59,418 bases of DNA from Candidatus Melainabacteria bacterium (GTDB lineage: Bacteria > Cyanobacteriota > Vampirovibrionia > Obscuribacterales > Obscuribacteraceae), in NCBI GenBank assembly GCA_003151275.1, contig PLXC01000019.1:70690-130107 (forward strand), in the 5' to 3' direction. This document shows, one piece after another, positions 42,111-50,135 of the stretch (its first letter is position 1; each line of letters starts with the position of its first letter). The translations under genes were made by a program, and so were the position numbers. The notes beneath the pieces were generated by a model. That model was given only the letters and a program-made list of their open reading frames with translations. It did no database searches and was not told the DNA's origin.

Positions 42111-42821
42111 ATGCAATACGGATCAGCATCTTTACTCGCTGCAACTTTGGCAATGCTTGTTGTCTGCACAGCGCCTAGTTCAGCCGATGAATATAGCCAG
42201 GGAGCGAGTAAATACACGGCTGGCGATTACGCAGGGGCAAAATCGCATCTGATAAAAGCGAGTCTGGCAAAACCAAGATCTTGGCAAGCTCATTATCAGC
42301 TCGCTAACACTTATGTGCAGTTAAAAGATTCGGCGAACGCCAAGAAGAGTTACCTAAAGTGCATCGCCTGTCATCCACCTGCTGATATTAAAACTAACTG
42401 CACCACTGCTTTGACTTATATCACTTCAAATCCGAGGCTAACTGCGCCTGTCGCTTCGGCTCCGGCTGCATCAAGACCGGTTCAAATGATCATGCCGAAA
42501 CAAGCAACTGCCACGCCCAGTACAAGTATTAGTACGAGTACGAGTACAAGCACGTCTACTCCAGCAGTCAGTGCCGATTTAACTGCACGACGAGCACGGA
42601 TCATTCAAGACGGCGAAGAAGAAGTGACAAAAATGAAAGCACAAGAGAAAGAAAGGCAACAAGAGATGGAAAACAATTCCAATCAACGTTACGTGTTACC
42701 TGATGGCTCAGTCAGACCTCAGTTGTCGCAAGACGAACAAGTGCAGTTGCAACGAGATGTGGAACAGAAATCAGCGGCGATTAGAGATCGAGCCAAGCGA
42801 AGGGCTGCGGATCTGAAGTAG
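42111..42821 (+). CDS. Secreted TPR protein with Ser/Thr-rich linker
   Basis: Signal peptide at residues 1-25 (LLAATLAMLVVCTAPSSADE). One to two TPR units follow (YSQGASKYTAGDYAGAKSHL and AHYQLANTYVQLKDSANAKK). A linker contains a STSTSTSTST run, encoded by an AGTACNAG-like microsatellite near 42520-42555. A charged C-terminal helix (EEVTKMKAQEKERQQEMENN) may form a coiled coil. It is a periplasmic protein of unknown role. It starts at ATG 42111 with AGAGGAACC upstream. Confidence 0.7.
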   Translation: MQYGSASLLAATLAMLVVCTAPSSADEYSQGASKYTAGDYAGAKSHLIKASLAKPRSWQAHYQLANTYVQLKDSANAKKSYLKCIACHPPADIKTNCTTALTYITSNPRLTAPVASAPAASRPVQMIMPKQATATPSTSISTSTSTSTSTPAVSADLTARRARIIQDGEEEVTKMKAQEKERQQEMENNSNQRYVLPDGSVRPQLSQDEQVQLQRDVEQKSAAIRDRAKRRAADLK

Positions 42822-42930
42822 TTCGATGTTCAAATCAGTCGTTCAAATCAGTCTTCAATCAAGTCGTTGAATCAGTTGTTGAATCAGCAGTCAATCAAGT
42901 CCTTGAATCAGTCATCAATCAGTCGTTGAA
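42822..42930. repeat. Degenerate tandem repeat of GTTGAATCAGTC units
   Basis: The bases after the TPR gene contain about eight imperfect copies of a 12-15 bp unit (variants GTTCAAATCAGTC, GTTGAATCAGT, TCAATCAAGTC). The array runs into the last codons of the convergent AroE-like gene, so the end of that gene (TSDSTTD) may be formed from the repeat. Confidence 0.6.
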
Positions 42931-43847
42931 TCACTCGTCACCACGATTTGTTCGTAAGCCTTTTTTACGGTCTCATACGTGACAGGTGCGTCTGTGACTG
43001 CGGATAAATGCATGCTAGTGCACGTAAGCATATGGCTTAAGCCATTGACGGAACGATAACCTTCTCCATTCAGCTGTTTTAAGAATGGAGTATTTGCTGG
43101 CGTGTAATTGGCATCAAATGCGACACCATCTTTGCTTAAAAGATCTGCTGAATTTATCGGAGAGTTATTGTCTGATTTACCCAGACCGGTGCCGTTGTAT
43201 AAGTAATCAAACTCGCGAAAATCCCTAGCACCGCTAGATTGCAAGAGTTCGATCTTAAGCAGTTTGTTTTGGCGATGCAAAATCTCTCTCAATACATTGG
43301 CTTTTTCTGAATCCAAATCAACCAAAGCAATTTTTTCCAACACACTTGTCAGACGCGAAGAAACGGCGCTGCTCACGCCTCCGCAACCGAAGAACACCAT
43401 TTTCTTCCGATCAAAAGTCAGTCCCTCTTGCTCAACAATACTGGTGAAGAATGCTTCGCCATCAAAGTTGTCGCCTTCAACAATGTTTCCTCTCTTCAAT
43501 AAGACATTTACAGCACCGCATGCCAACGCTCTTTCACTAATCCGGTCCAGGAAGGATTGAACCTTCTGCTTGAAGGGATCGGAAACCATAATCGATCTAA
43601 AATTGCTTTCTTGCTTGAGCAAAGAAATTAAAGCCGACAATTTTGCTTCAACGTTCTGTGAGTTGCGATCGGACAACTCGAACGGCACCAGCTTGCAATC
43701 CAAAGATGATGAGTTTGATAGGGCTGCGTACATTTCAAACGTTCGAGACATCCGCAGATATCCGGACAAGAGCACGTGAAAGGGGGCCTTTTCCTTAGAG
43801 AGCTTCTCTAAGGACGGTTGGAAATCCAGGGAATCGTTAAACGCCAT
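42915..43847 (-). CDS. Divergent shikimate dehydrogenase (AroE)-like protein
   Basis: 310 residues with AroE fold markers: DPFKQKV (catalytic Lys93), ACGAVNVLL, DNFDGEAF (Asp129), a Rossmann loop GCGGVSSAVSS, YNGTGLGKSD, and the C-terminal NGLSHMLTCTSMHLSA. The substrate-binding SxS motif that recognises the shikimate carboxylate in true AroE (usually HSLSP after GxP) reads GYLRMSRTFEMY here and is largely lost. The Lys/Asp dyad remains. So it is probably a dehydrogenase for another polyol or quinate-like substrate. ATG 43847. Its 3' end meets a tandem repeat. Confidence 0.7.
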   Translation of the reverse strand: MAFNDSLDFQPSLEKLSKEKAPFHVLLSGYLRMSRTFEMYAALSNSSSLDCKLVPFELSDRNSQNVEAKLSALISLLKQESNFRSIMVSDPFKQKVQSFLDRISERALACGAVNVLLKRGNIVEGDNFDGEAFFTSIVEQEGLTFDRKKMVFFGCGGVSSAVSSRLTSVLEKIALVDLDSEKANVLREILHRQNKLLKIELLQSSGARDFREFDYLYNGTGLGKSDNNSPINSADLLSKDGVAFDANYTPANTPFLKQLNGEGYRSVNGLSHMLTCTSMHLSAVTDAPVTYETVKKAYEQIVVTSDSTTD

Positions 43848-44147
43848 GCTGTACCCGTTTCACAAAAGCTAGGATGATATCCGAACCAGCAAATTTCAGC
43901 CACCGAAATTGGTGCGAGCCCGAAACGCCCTATGACGATTGAGATGGCGGGTTTAAACACTCAAATAGCAAATAATGACATCCCTGCCAAGATTAGCCCC
44001 TTCACAGAAATGCAGAGTTTGGGGTACAGTGTTTATGTGGGGTGCTTTAATTCCGCTTCTAGTTCTCCTGGAATCCAACTTACCAACAATTTTCTCGGTG
44101 ATGGGCGCCTGCGGGCGAGTACCATGCACCTTTGTGAGGGTGTACAG

Positions 44148-44459
44148 ATGAAATTTGTGGACTCGTTTCTCTCTAAATTTAAGAAGGCCGACGACTCAGA
44201 TAAAGACCGCTTGCGGACTTCGCGCAGTCATTTGCCACCTGAGACGTCCGATATTGTCTCGCCAGCCCCCAGTGGCGCGGAAAACACTAGTCTTGGCTCG
44301 AAAAAGTCCAGGTCGGGACCGTCCAAGAGCATCACTCGCCTACGAGCGTTCGTAAAGAAAAAGAGCGTGGAAGAGTTGTCTGCCGAAGATGCAGTTCGCC
44401 AACAAGCGCGCGAAGAATATACCAACAATGCTCTGAACGACATGGGCAACGAAGTCTAG
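44148..44459 (+). CDS. Small basic protein of unknown function, 103 aa
   Basis: The frame opens at 43932, but ATG 44148 with GTGAGGG 7-8 bp upstream is the likely start (MKFVDSFLSKFKKADDSDKD). The first 11 residues could form an amphipathic membrane-binding helix, as in SepF. Then come a polar linker and a basic helix (KSITRLRAFVKKKSVEELSA). No family is recognised. It is convergent with preA. Confidence 0.5.
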   Translation: MKFVDSFLSKFKKADDSDKDRLRTSRSHLPPETSDIVSPAPSGAENTSLGSKKSRSGPSKSITRLRAFVKKKSVEELSAEDAVRQQAREEYTNNALNDMGNEV

Positions 44460-44513
44460 ATTAGATCGTAGATTCTCGGATCGAGCATGCGGCCGCATGC
44501 GCTCTTTCGTAGT

Positions 44514-45854
44514 CTAGTGAACGTGTATGTTCGCAGTCTTTCGGTACTCTTCCATCTTTTCCCAGTCCTGAGTCACTTCAGGTTTGGATTTCATGATTTC
44601 GTTCCAAGTGATGTGAGGCCGACCAGTGTCGATTTGCACCATCGTGATGCAATCATCGACTGGACAGACCGTCGAGCACAACGCGCAACCCACACAGTCC
44701 ACTTCGCGCACAACTGGCCAAAGGCGCTCGTTTGCTTCCTTAGTAAGCTTGGCGTCTTTAAGGTCAATACATTGGTGAGCGGCATCGTTGCAGGCGATGA
44801 AACAGAGATTGCATTGAATGCATTTATCGTGATTGATTTTAGCTACTGATTGGAAGCCGAGGTCGAAATCGCCGAACGTAGAGATGCGAGGCAACGATTT
44901 GCCAATGAAGTCAGTGCACGAAGTGAAGCCCTTGTCGTCCATCCAATTGGACATACCTTCGATCATGTCTTCGACAATGCGGAATCCCCAGTGCATGACT
45001 GCGGTACAAACTTGCACACTGGTCGAACCGAGCAGCATGAACTCGACTGCGTCCTGCCAGGTTTCCACACCGCCCATGCCGGAGATCGGCAAACCAGCTC
45101 TTTGCACTTCGAGGTCGGCTGCCACTGCGCTAAGCAGGTGCAACGCAATTGGCTTCACTGCCGGTCCAGCATAACCGCCATGACCGCCCTTTCCGCCTAC
45201 ATTTGGACGCAGTTCGAAGGTGTCCAGATCAACACCCATGATACTGTTGATGGTGTTAATCAACGAAATCGCCGAAGCACCACCTTTAACGGCTGCTCTT
45301 GCAGGTTGGACAATGTCGGTGATGTTTGGTGTCAATTTGACGATCACTGGCTTCGTGGCAACTTCCATTACCCATTCGGTAACCATGCAGGTGTATTCGG
45401 GGACTTGCCCCATGGCAGAGCCCATGCCGCGTTCAGACATACCGTGCGGGCAGCCGAAATTCAACTCGAATCCGTCGCAGCCGGTTTCTTCCGCACGCTT
45501 GATCGTCTCTTGCCAGATTTCTTTTTTGGAGTCAACCATCACTGACACAATCACTGCGTGATTGGGGAAGTTGCGCTTCGTCTCGGCAATCTCTTTCAAA
45601 TTCAATTCGATTGGACGATCGCTAATCAGCTCGACGTTGTTCAAGCCAATGATCTTTTGACCTTTGTAATCGATGGTGCCATATCGATTGCACACATTTA
45701 GTACTGGAGCGCCGATCGTTTTCCAAACAGCTCCACCCCACCCCTGCTCAAAAGCTTTTTGCACCTGGTAAGCCGAATTCGCAGGTGGCGCTGATGCCAG
45801 CCAAAAAGGATTAGGCGATTTGATACCACAGAAATCGATCTCTAGATTTGCCAT
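44514..45854 (-). CDS. preA: Dihydropyrimidine dehydrogenase subunit PreA (NAD-dependent)
   Basis: 446 residues. I start at ATG 45854 (AAGGA 9 bp upstream); the longer frame runs through a repeat element. An FMN TIM-barrel resembling dihydroorotate dehydrogenases contains the active-site loop ELNFGCPHGMSERGMGSA with its catalytic cysteine. Near the C-terminus are two [4Fe-4S] clusters: CIQCNLCFIAC and CVGCALCSTVCPVDDC. With PreT it reduces uracil and thymine to dihydro forms. The C-terminal tail ends HVH, like that of PreT. Last gene of the pyrimidine/beta-alanine operon; 157 bp separate it from preT. Confidence 0.93.
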   Translation of the reverse strand: MANLEIDFCGIKSPNPFWLASAPPANSAYQVQKAFEQGWGGAVWKTIGAPVLNVCNRYGTIDYKGQKIIGLNNVELISDRPIELNLKEIAETKRNFPNHAVIVSVMVDSKKEIWQETIKRAEETGCDGFELNFGCPHGMSERGMGSAMGQVPEYTCMVTEWVMEVATKPVIVKLTPNITDIVQPARAAVKGGASAISLINTINSIMGVDLDTFELRPNVGGKGGHGGYAGPAVKPIALHLLSAVAADLEVQRAGLPISGMGGVETWQDAVEFMLLGSTSVQVCTAVMHWGFRIVEDMIEGMSNWMDDKGFTSCTDFIGKSLPRISTFGDFDLGFQSVAKINHDKCIQCNLCFIACNDAAHQCIDLKDAKLTKEANERLWPVVREVDCVGCALCSTVCPVDDCITMVQIDTGRPHITWNEIMKSKPEVTQDWEKMEEYRKTANIHVH

Positions 45855-45897
45855 CTTTGTTTTCCTTAGGCTTGTGCTTCTAAGCGCTGATTGCGCA

Positions 45898-46010
45898 CTC
45901 TTTAATTGGGTAGCTTCGGAGTCTGGCAGCTTTCCGGAGTCGGGCAGCTTGCCTGCATAGATCCCCCTCGGGTGCATAACCCCAATAGTGGATAGACTAT
46001 CCTGGGATGA
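45898..46010. repeat. Dispersed palindromic repeat cluster, copy 6
   Basis: Units GGCAGCTTTCCGGAGTCG, GGGCAGCTTGCCTGCATAG, CCCCCTCGGGTGCATA, CCCCAATAGTGG and ATAGACTATCCTGGGATGA fill the space between preT and preA. It is nearly the same composition and order as copy 2. Any preTA transcript must read through it, so its hairpins may affect mRNA stability. Confidence 0.85.
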
Positions 46011-46011
46011 A

Positions 46012-47442
46012 TTAGTGAACGTGTGCTCCAGCAACTTCCTTGCAGCAGCCAGTCTTCGCATGTTCAGTTTGAGCCTCCAGCTCACCGATAAATTGACGAT
46101 ACATTGCTTTAGCGGCAATTTTTCCATCTTGCACTGCCATCACCGTCGATGCTTCGCCGTGACTGCGGATGCAATCTCCACCAGCAAAAATCTTCGGATG
46201 CACAGTTCGGTTCGTTGCAAAATCGACTGCGATGTACCCTTTAATGTCTTTCACGTCGTACTTGGAAAGCGCAGTCATCATCTCGCTATGTTTCTTTTGA
46301 CCGATGGCCTTGATCAGCATGTCACAAGGGATAGTGAACTCTGAACCTGGTATCGGAATTGGTGACCGGCGACCGGAAGCATCAGGCTGCCCAAGATCCA
46401 TCCGCACACACTTAAGCGCTTCCACTTTGTCTTTGCCGATGATCTCGACAGGCAGCGTCAAGAACATGAAGCTGACGCCTTCCCGTAAGGCGAATTCATA
46501 TTCGAAGTGGTAGGCAGGCATTTCGGCTTCCGAACGTCTGTAGATGATGTTGACGCGCTCCGAGCCGAGTCGCCGCGCAATGGTGGCACAGTCGATCGCT
46601 GTGTTGCCGGCGCCGATGATGCAAATGCGATTGCCGTACTTAATTGACTTGAGCTCCTCTACCTTTGTTTCTTCGATGAAATCCAAACCATCGAGCACAC
46701 CGGCGAGTTGTTCGCCTGGAATTGACATGTCCGGAACATTGCCCAGACCGACTGAGATAAAGACAGCATCGAATTGATTAACCAATTCATCCAGCGTTAT
46801 GTCCTTTCCGATCGTGACGTTCGTTTTGATCTCAACGCCAAGCTCTTGAATCATTTTTACTTCGTTCAAGCTCACTTCAACCGGTTCTCTGAATACGACA
46901 ATGCCGTACGTATCAAGTCCGCCAGCCCATTTCTTCTTCTCGAAGCAGGTGACATCAAAGCCGAGCTTAGCCAATTCGCCTGCGCAGGACAAACCAGCGG
47001 GACCTGCGCCAACCACAGCTATCTTATGTCCATTTGATTTTCCCTTTTCGAAAAACTTGATGTTTCGATCGGTGGCATAATCCATCGCGTACCGTTGCAA
47101 TCGGCCAATCATGATCGGCTTGTGGTCATGTTCGAGAACACAGGCGCCTTCGCAAAGCTCTTGCACCGGGCAGACTCGAGAACAGCTCGCGCCCATTAAG
47201 TTTGACTCCAGAATCGTTCTGGCTGAACCCTTCACATTGCCAGTTGAAATTTTGCGAATAAAAGTAGGGATGTCGATGTGGGTCGGGCATGCCACCATGC
47301 ACGGTGCATCATAACAATACAAACACCGATTAGCTTCGGTGACGGCTTCGCGCTCTGCCAAAGGTGGATAGACTTCCTGGAAACGTTCTTCCAGGGTCAT
47401 TTCCCATGCTTTATAGGTGTTTGGTTTATAGTGTTCAGCCAT
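46012..47442 (-). CDS. preT: Dihydropyrimidine dehydrogenase subunit PreT
   Basis: 476 residues. The N-terminal part has iron-sulfur cysteines (RCLYCYDAPCMVACPTHIDI, CSRVCPVQELCEGAC), followed by two Rossmann domains: FAD-binding (KIAVVGAGPAGLSCAGELAK) and NAD(P)-binding (RICIIGAGNTAIDCATIARR). Electrons flow from NAD(P)H to PreA. The extra C-terminal tail (TGCCKEVAGAHVH) is longer than usual. ATG 47442. It lies 86 bp after the beta-ureidopropionase-like gene. Confidence 0.93.
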   Translation of the reverse strand: MAEHYKPNTYKAWEMTLEERFQEVYPPLAEREAVTEANRCLYCYDAPCMVACPTHIDIPTFIRKISTGNVKGSARTILESNLMGASCSRVCPVQELCEGACVLEHDHKPIMIGRLQRYAMDYATDRNIKFFEKGKSNGHKIAVVGAGPAGLSCAGELAKLGFDVTCFEKKKWAGGLDTYGIVVFREPVEVSLNEVKMIQELGVEIKTNVTIGKDITLDELVNQFDAVFISVGLGNVPDMSIPGEQLAGVLDGLDFIEETKVEELKSIKYGNRICIIGAGNTAIDCATIARRLGSERVNIIYRRSEAEMPAYHFEYEFALREGVSFMFLTLPVEIIGKDKVEALKCVRMDLGQPDASGRRSPIPIPGSEFTIPCDMLIKAIGQKKHSEMMTALSKYDVKDIKGYIAVDFATNRTVHPKIFAGGDCIRSHGEASTVMAVQDGKIAAKAMYRQFIGELEAQTEHAKTGCCKEVAGAHVH

Positions 47443-47528
47443 GTTTTTCTTGCCTATTGTCTCGTTGGGTCAGCGGTGCAGCTTCGCGGCGCTCGCTACA
47501 ATCGGATGAGGAATTTTATTTGATGAAG

Positions 47529-48416
47529 TTAGAGTTTGACCAATGCTTCATACGTTTCAGGGCGACGGTCGCGATAGAACTGCCAGGTGTGGCGAACTTC
47601 CTCGATCTCGTCCATATTCAAATCAGCCACCACAAGTTCTTCCTGATCTCGGCTGGCCTGGGCGATGATCTGACCACGAGGATTGCAGAAGTAACTTGAT
47701 CCGTAAAATTCACCGATGTTCCATGGTGCTTCATTGCCTACGCGATTGATAGCGCCAACAAAATATCCGTTCGCAGCGGCATGAGCAGGTTGCTCCAATT
47801 TCCACAGATATTCAGATAGTCCAGCCACAGTTGCGGAAGGATTGAAGACGATTTCAGCCCCAGCAAGGCCAAGTGCACGAGCGCCTTCTGGGAAATGACG
47901 GTCGTAGCAAATATAAACTCCGATCTTGGCGTATTTAGTTTCGAATATTGGATAGCCTAGATTGCCTGGACGAAAGTAGAACTTTTCCCAGAATCCTGGG
48001 GCAACCTGTGGAATGTGACTCTTGCGATACTTTCCAAGGTATGTGCCATCAGCATCGATGACAGCGGCCGTGTTGTATAGAACGCCCTTGCCTTCTTTTT
48101 CGTAAATCGGCACCACGAGCACCATGTTGTACTCTTTGGCGACTTCCTGAAGTTTTTTCACGGTCGGACCGTTCGGCACTTCTTCAGCTGATTCGTACCA
48201 GCTGTTGTGCTGCTCTGCACAGAAATAAGGACCGTTGAAAATTTCCTGATAGCAGAGAATTTGAACGCCTTTGTCTTTGGCTTCTTTCGTGAACTTCAGA
48301 TGTTTTTCAAGCATGTTTGCTTTGATTTTTTCGATCGTCGCTTTATCAGTGCCACCAATAGGTGGCACGATGTCGTTTTTCGTCTGGATCAATCCGCAGC
48401 GTACTACGTTAGCCAT
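47529..48416 (-). CDS. Nitrilase-superfamily amidohydrolase, beta-ureidopropionase-like
   Basis: 295 residues with the carbon-nitrogen hydrolase triad: Glu in LCYQEIFNGPYF, Lys in KYRKSHIPQ, Cys in GVYICYDRHFPEG. The match to N-carbamoyl hydrolases (DRHFPEGARALGLAGAEIVF, FYGSSYFCNPRG) and the neighbours PreA, PreT and a class III aminotransferase point to hydrolysis of N-carbamoyl-beta-alanine to beta-alanine, CO2 and ammonia. N-carbamoylputrescine amidase is the main alternative. ATG 48416, 67 bp after the aminotransferase. Confidence 0.85.
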   Translation of the reverse strand: MANVVRCGLIQTKNDIVPPIGGTDKATIEKIKANMLEKHLKFTKEAKDKGVQILCYQEIFNGPYFCAEQHNSWYESAEEVPNGPTVKKLQEVAKEYNMVLVVPIYEKEGKGVLYNTAAVIDADGTYLGKYRKSHIPQVAPGFWEKFYFRPGNLGYPIFETKYAKIGVYICYDRHFPEGARALGLAGAEIVFNPSATVAGLSEYLWKLEQPAHAAANGYFVGAINRVGNEAPWNIGEFYGSSYFCNPRGQIIAQASRDQEELVVADLNMDEIEEVRHTWQFYRDRRPETYEALVKL

Positions 48417-48483
48417 GGCGTTTGCTTCACTCCTCAGTCACTGTGCGCTTTAGCAAGCGCTTAACCAATTACGATTTTTCCGA

Positions 48484-49791
48484 TTAGCTGACAGGAACCT
48501 TGGTGGTTACTTCAAGCGCTTTGCGAAGAACTTTCAGCATTGTGTCAACGTTTTCCTTTGTGATTGTCAAAGGAGGCTTGATGCGAATAACGTTGCCGTA
48601 AAGTCCACCTTTACCGAGAATGACGCCGTCGTCTTTTGCCATTTCGACAATTCGTGCAGTTTCTTGGGTCATCGGAGTCTTGTTCTGATCAGCGATTTCA
48701 GCGCCAACCATTAAGCCCTTGCCCCGAACATCCGCAACGCTTGGGAAAGTCTTTTGCAAATCACGAAGTCCTTCCATAAGATACTCGCCGACAACTTTCG
48801 CATTTTGCATCAATTTTTCTTCTTCGATGGTTTCGAGAACCGCCAGAGCCGTCGCTGATGAAACGGGATTGCCACCGAAAGTGTTGATCTGTTGCTTCTG
48901 ACCGGCTTGAGCAATTTCCGGTGTGGTGATGAACGCACCAATCGGAAGTCCATTGGCAAGTCCTTTGGCCATGGTGATGAAGTCAGGCTGCACACCCCAG
49001 TTTGTAATGCCAAACCAGTGATTGCCGGTGCGACCAACTCCAGTTTGCACTTCGTCTGCGATGAAGAGCACACCGTACTTTTCGAGGATTTTCTTCACTT
49101 CACCGAAATACGCATCAGGTGGAGTAATTGTTCCGCCTACACCCTGAATCGGCTCGGCAATCATTACTGCCGGTTGGCCGCTTGTCTGGGTTTGGATAAC
49201 GCGTTCTACATCTTTGGCGCATTCAAGATTGCAATTGTCCGGAGTTTTCTTGAACGGGCATCGATAGCAATATGCGTTGGCCGCAAAAACGATTCCAGAG
49301 GCTGGCATGAGGTTTGGACGCCAGTTGTGATTCGCAGTCAAGCTGGACGCCAGATGCGATTCACCGTGATATGAGTGCTGCAAGGCAATCACTTCGTGTC
49401 GGCCTGAAGCCAAACGAGCCAAACGGATTGCTGATTCATTTGCTTCGGTACCAGAATTGGTGACAAATGTTTTGCTGAGATTTCCCGGTGTGATCTGGGC
49501 AAGCTTCTCGGCCAGGTCAACCATTGGTTGCGTCATGAACACAGTTGATGTGTGCTGAAGCGTCTGTAGTTGCTCAATCGTTCTTGCCGTAACTTTTGGA
49601 TGGCAATGCCCAACGCTGACGGTGACGATGCCGGCAAACATGTCGAGATACTCTTTGCCTTTCTCGTCATAAAGGAATTGTCCCTTGCCTCTAACAAGGT
49701 GGGGCGGATCGCTAAAAAGCTGCTTAACTCCAGGCACGATGTACTGCTCGCGCTTTTTCTTCAACTCTTCACGGCTTAATACAGCTGTCAC
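48484..49791 (-). CDS. Class III aminotransferase, probably beta-alanine transaminase
   Basis: The start is placed at GTG 49791, with GGAGG just upstream; the frame opens at 49830. The product has 435 residues with fold-type I PLP motifs: VTNSGTEANESAIRLARLAS, ALQHSYHGESH, LFIADEVQTGVGRTG and the Schiff-base lysine in TMAKGLANGLPIGA. It resembles AGXT2/beta-alanine:pyruvate-type enzymes. A CYRCPFKKTPDNCNLEC cysteine cluster (about residues 180-200) is notable and may bind metal. First gene of the operon with the amidohydrolase, preT and preA. Confidence 0.85.
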   Translation of the reverse strand: MTAVLSREELKKKREQYIVPGVKQLFSDPPHLVRGKGQFLYDEKGKEYLDMFAGIVTVSVGHCHPKVTARTIEQLQTLQHTSTVFMTQPMVDLAEKLAQITPGNLSKTFVTNSGTEANESAIRLARLASGRHEVIALQHSYHGESHLASSLTANHNWRPNLMPASGIVFAANAYCYRCPFKKTPDNCNLECAKDVERVIQTQTSGQPAVMIAEPIQGVGGTITPPDAYFGEVKKILEKYGVLFIADEVQTGVGRTGNHWFGITNWGVQPDFITMAKGLANGLPIGAFITTPEIAQAGQKQQINTFGGNPVSSATALAVLETIEEEKLMQNAKVVGEYLMEGLRDLQKTFPSVADVRGKGLMVGAEIADQNKTPMTQETARIVEMAKDDGVILGKGGLYGNVIRIKPPLTITKENVDTMLKVLRKALEVTTKVPVS

Positions 49792-50135
49792 GACAACCTC
49801 CACGGGAATAAATGCGGCAAGCCTACGCACGATGATCCGGCGTTTGTGCTCGCAGCCGACTGACTAACCTTGGAAAACTTAGTAAGAAATACTACTAATC
49901 TATTATTAATAGCGCAATAGATCTTGATTAATGGTTGCTCATAGCGAGCAGATATTGAGCAGATCAGCAACAGCATATCGATCCGGATATGAGTTTTTAC
50001 TCAGACTACAAATCGCCAGTCTCATTCCGTGAACATTAACAGGCTTGACTGAAATTGGGAATCTTCCGCTTGTATACTTGCCTGGTCTTTGCAATGACCT
50101 TCACTGGGAACCCCTTCGCATCAGTTTAATAGCCA
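49792..50135. promoter_or_regulatory. Divergent intergenic region, aminotransferase operon and MBOAT gene
   Basis: 344 bp without a gene. It contains two adjacent inverted repeats, TTAGTA-N8-TACTAA (49879-49898) and CTATTA-T-TAATAG (49900-49912), placed about 90-120 bp upstream of the aminotransferase start, where an operator for the pyrimidine operon could be. A TATACT (50073-50078) upstream of the MBOAT gene is a possible -10 box, but no -35 with good spacing is visible. Confidence 0.35.

Noticed and set aside
44850..45545. 231-codon ORF antisense to preA.
   Set aside because: The preA frame has clear flavin and iron-sulfur motifs; the antisense product has no recognisable pattern.
45855..46127. 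N-terminal extension of the preA frame.
   Set aside because: The extra residues are a translation of the dispersed repeat and of the preT 3' end; ATG 45854 has a proper ribosome binding site and the family N-terminus.
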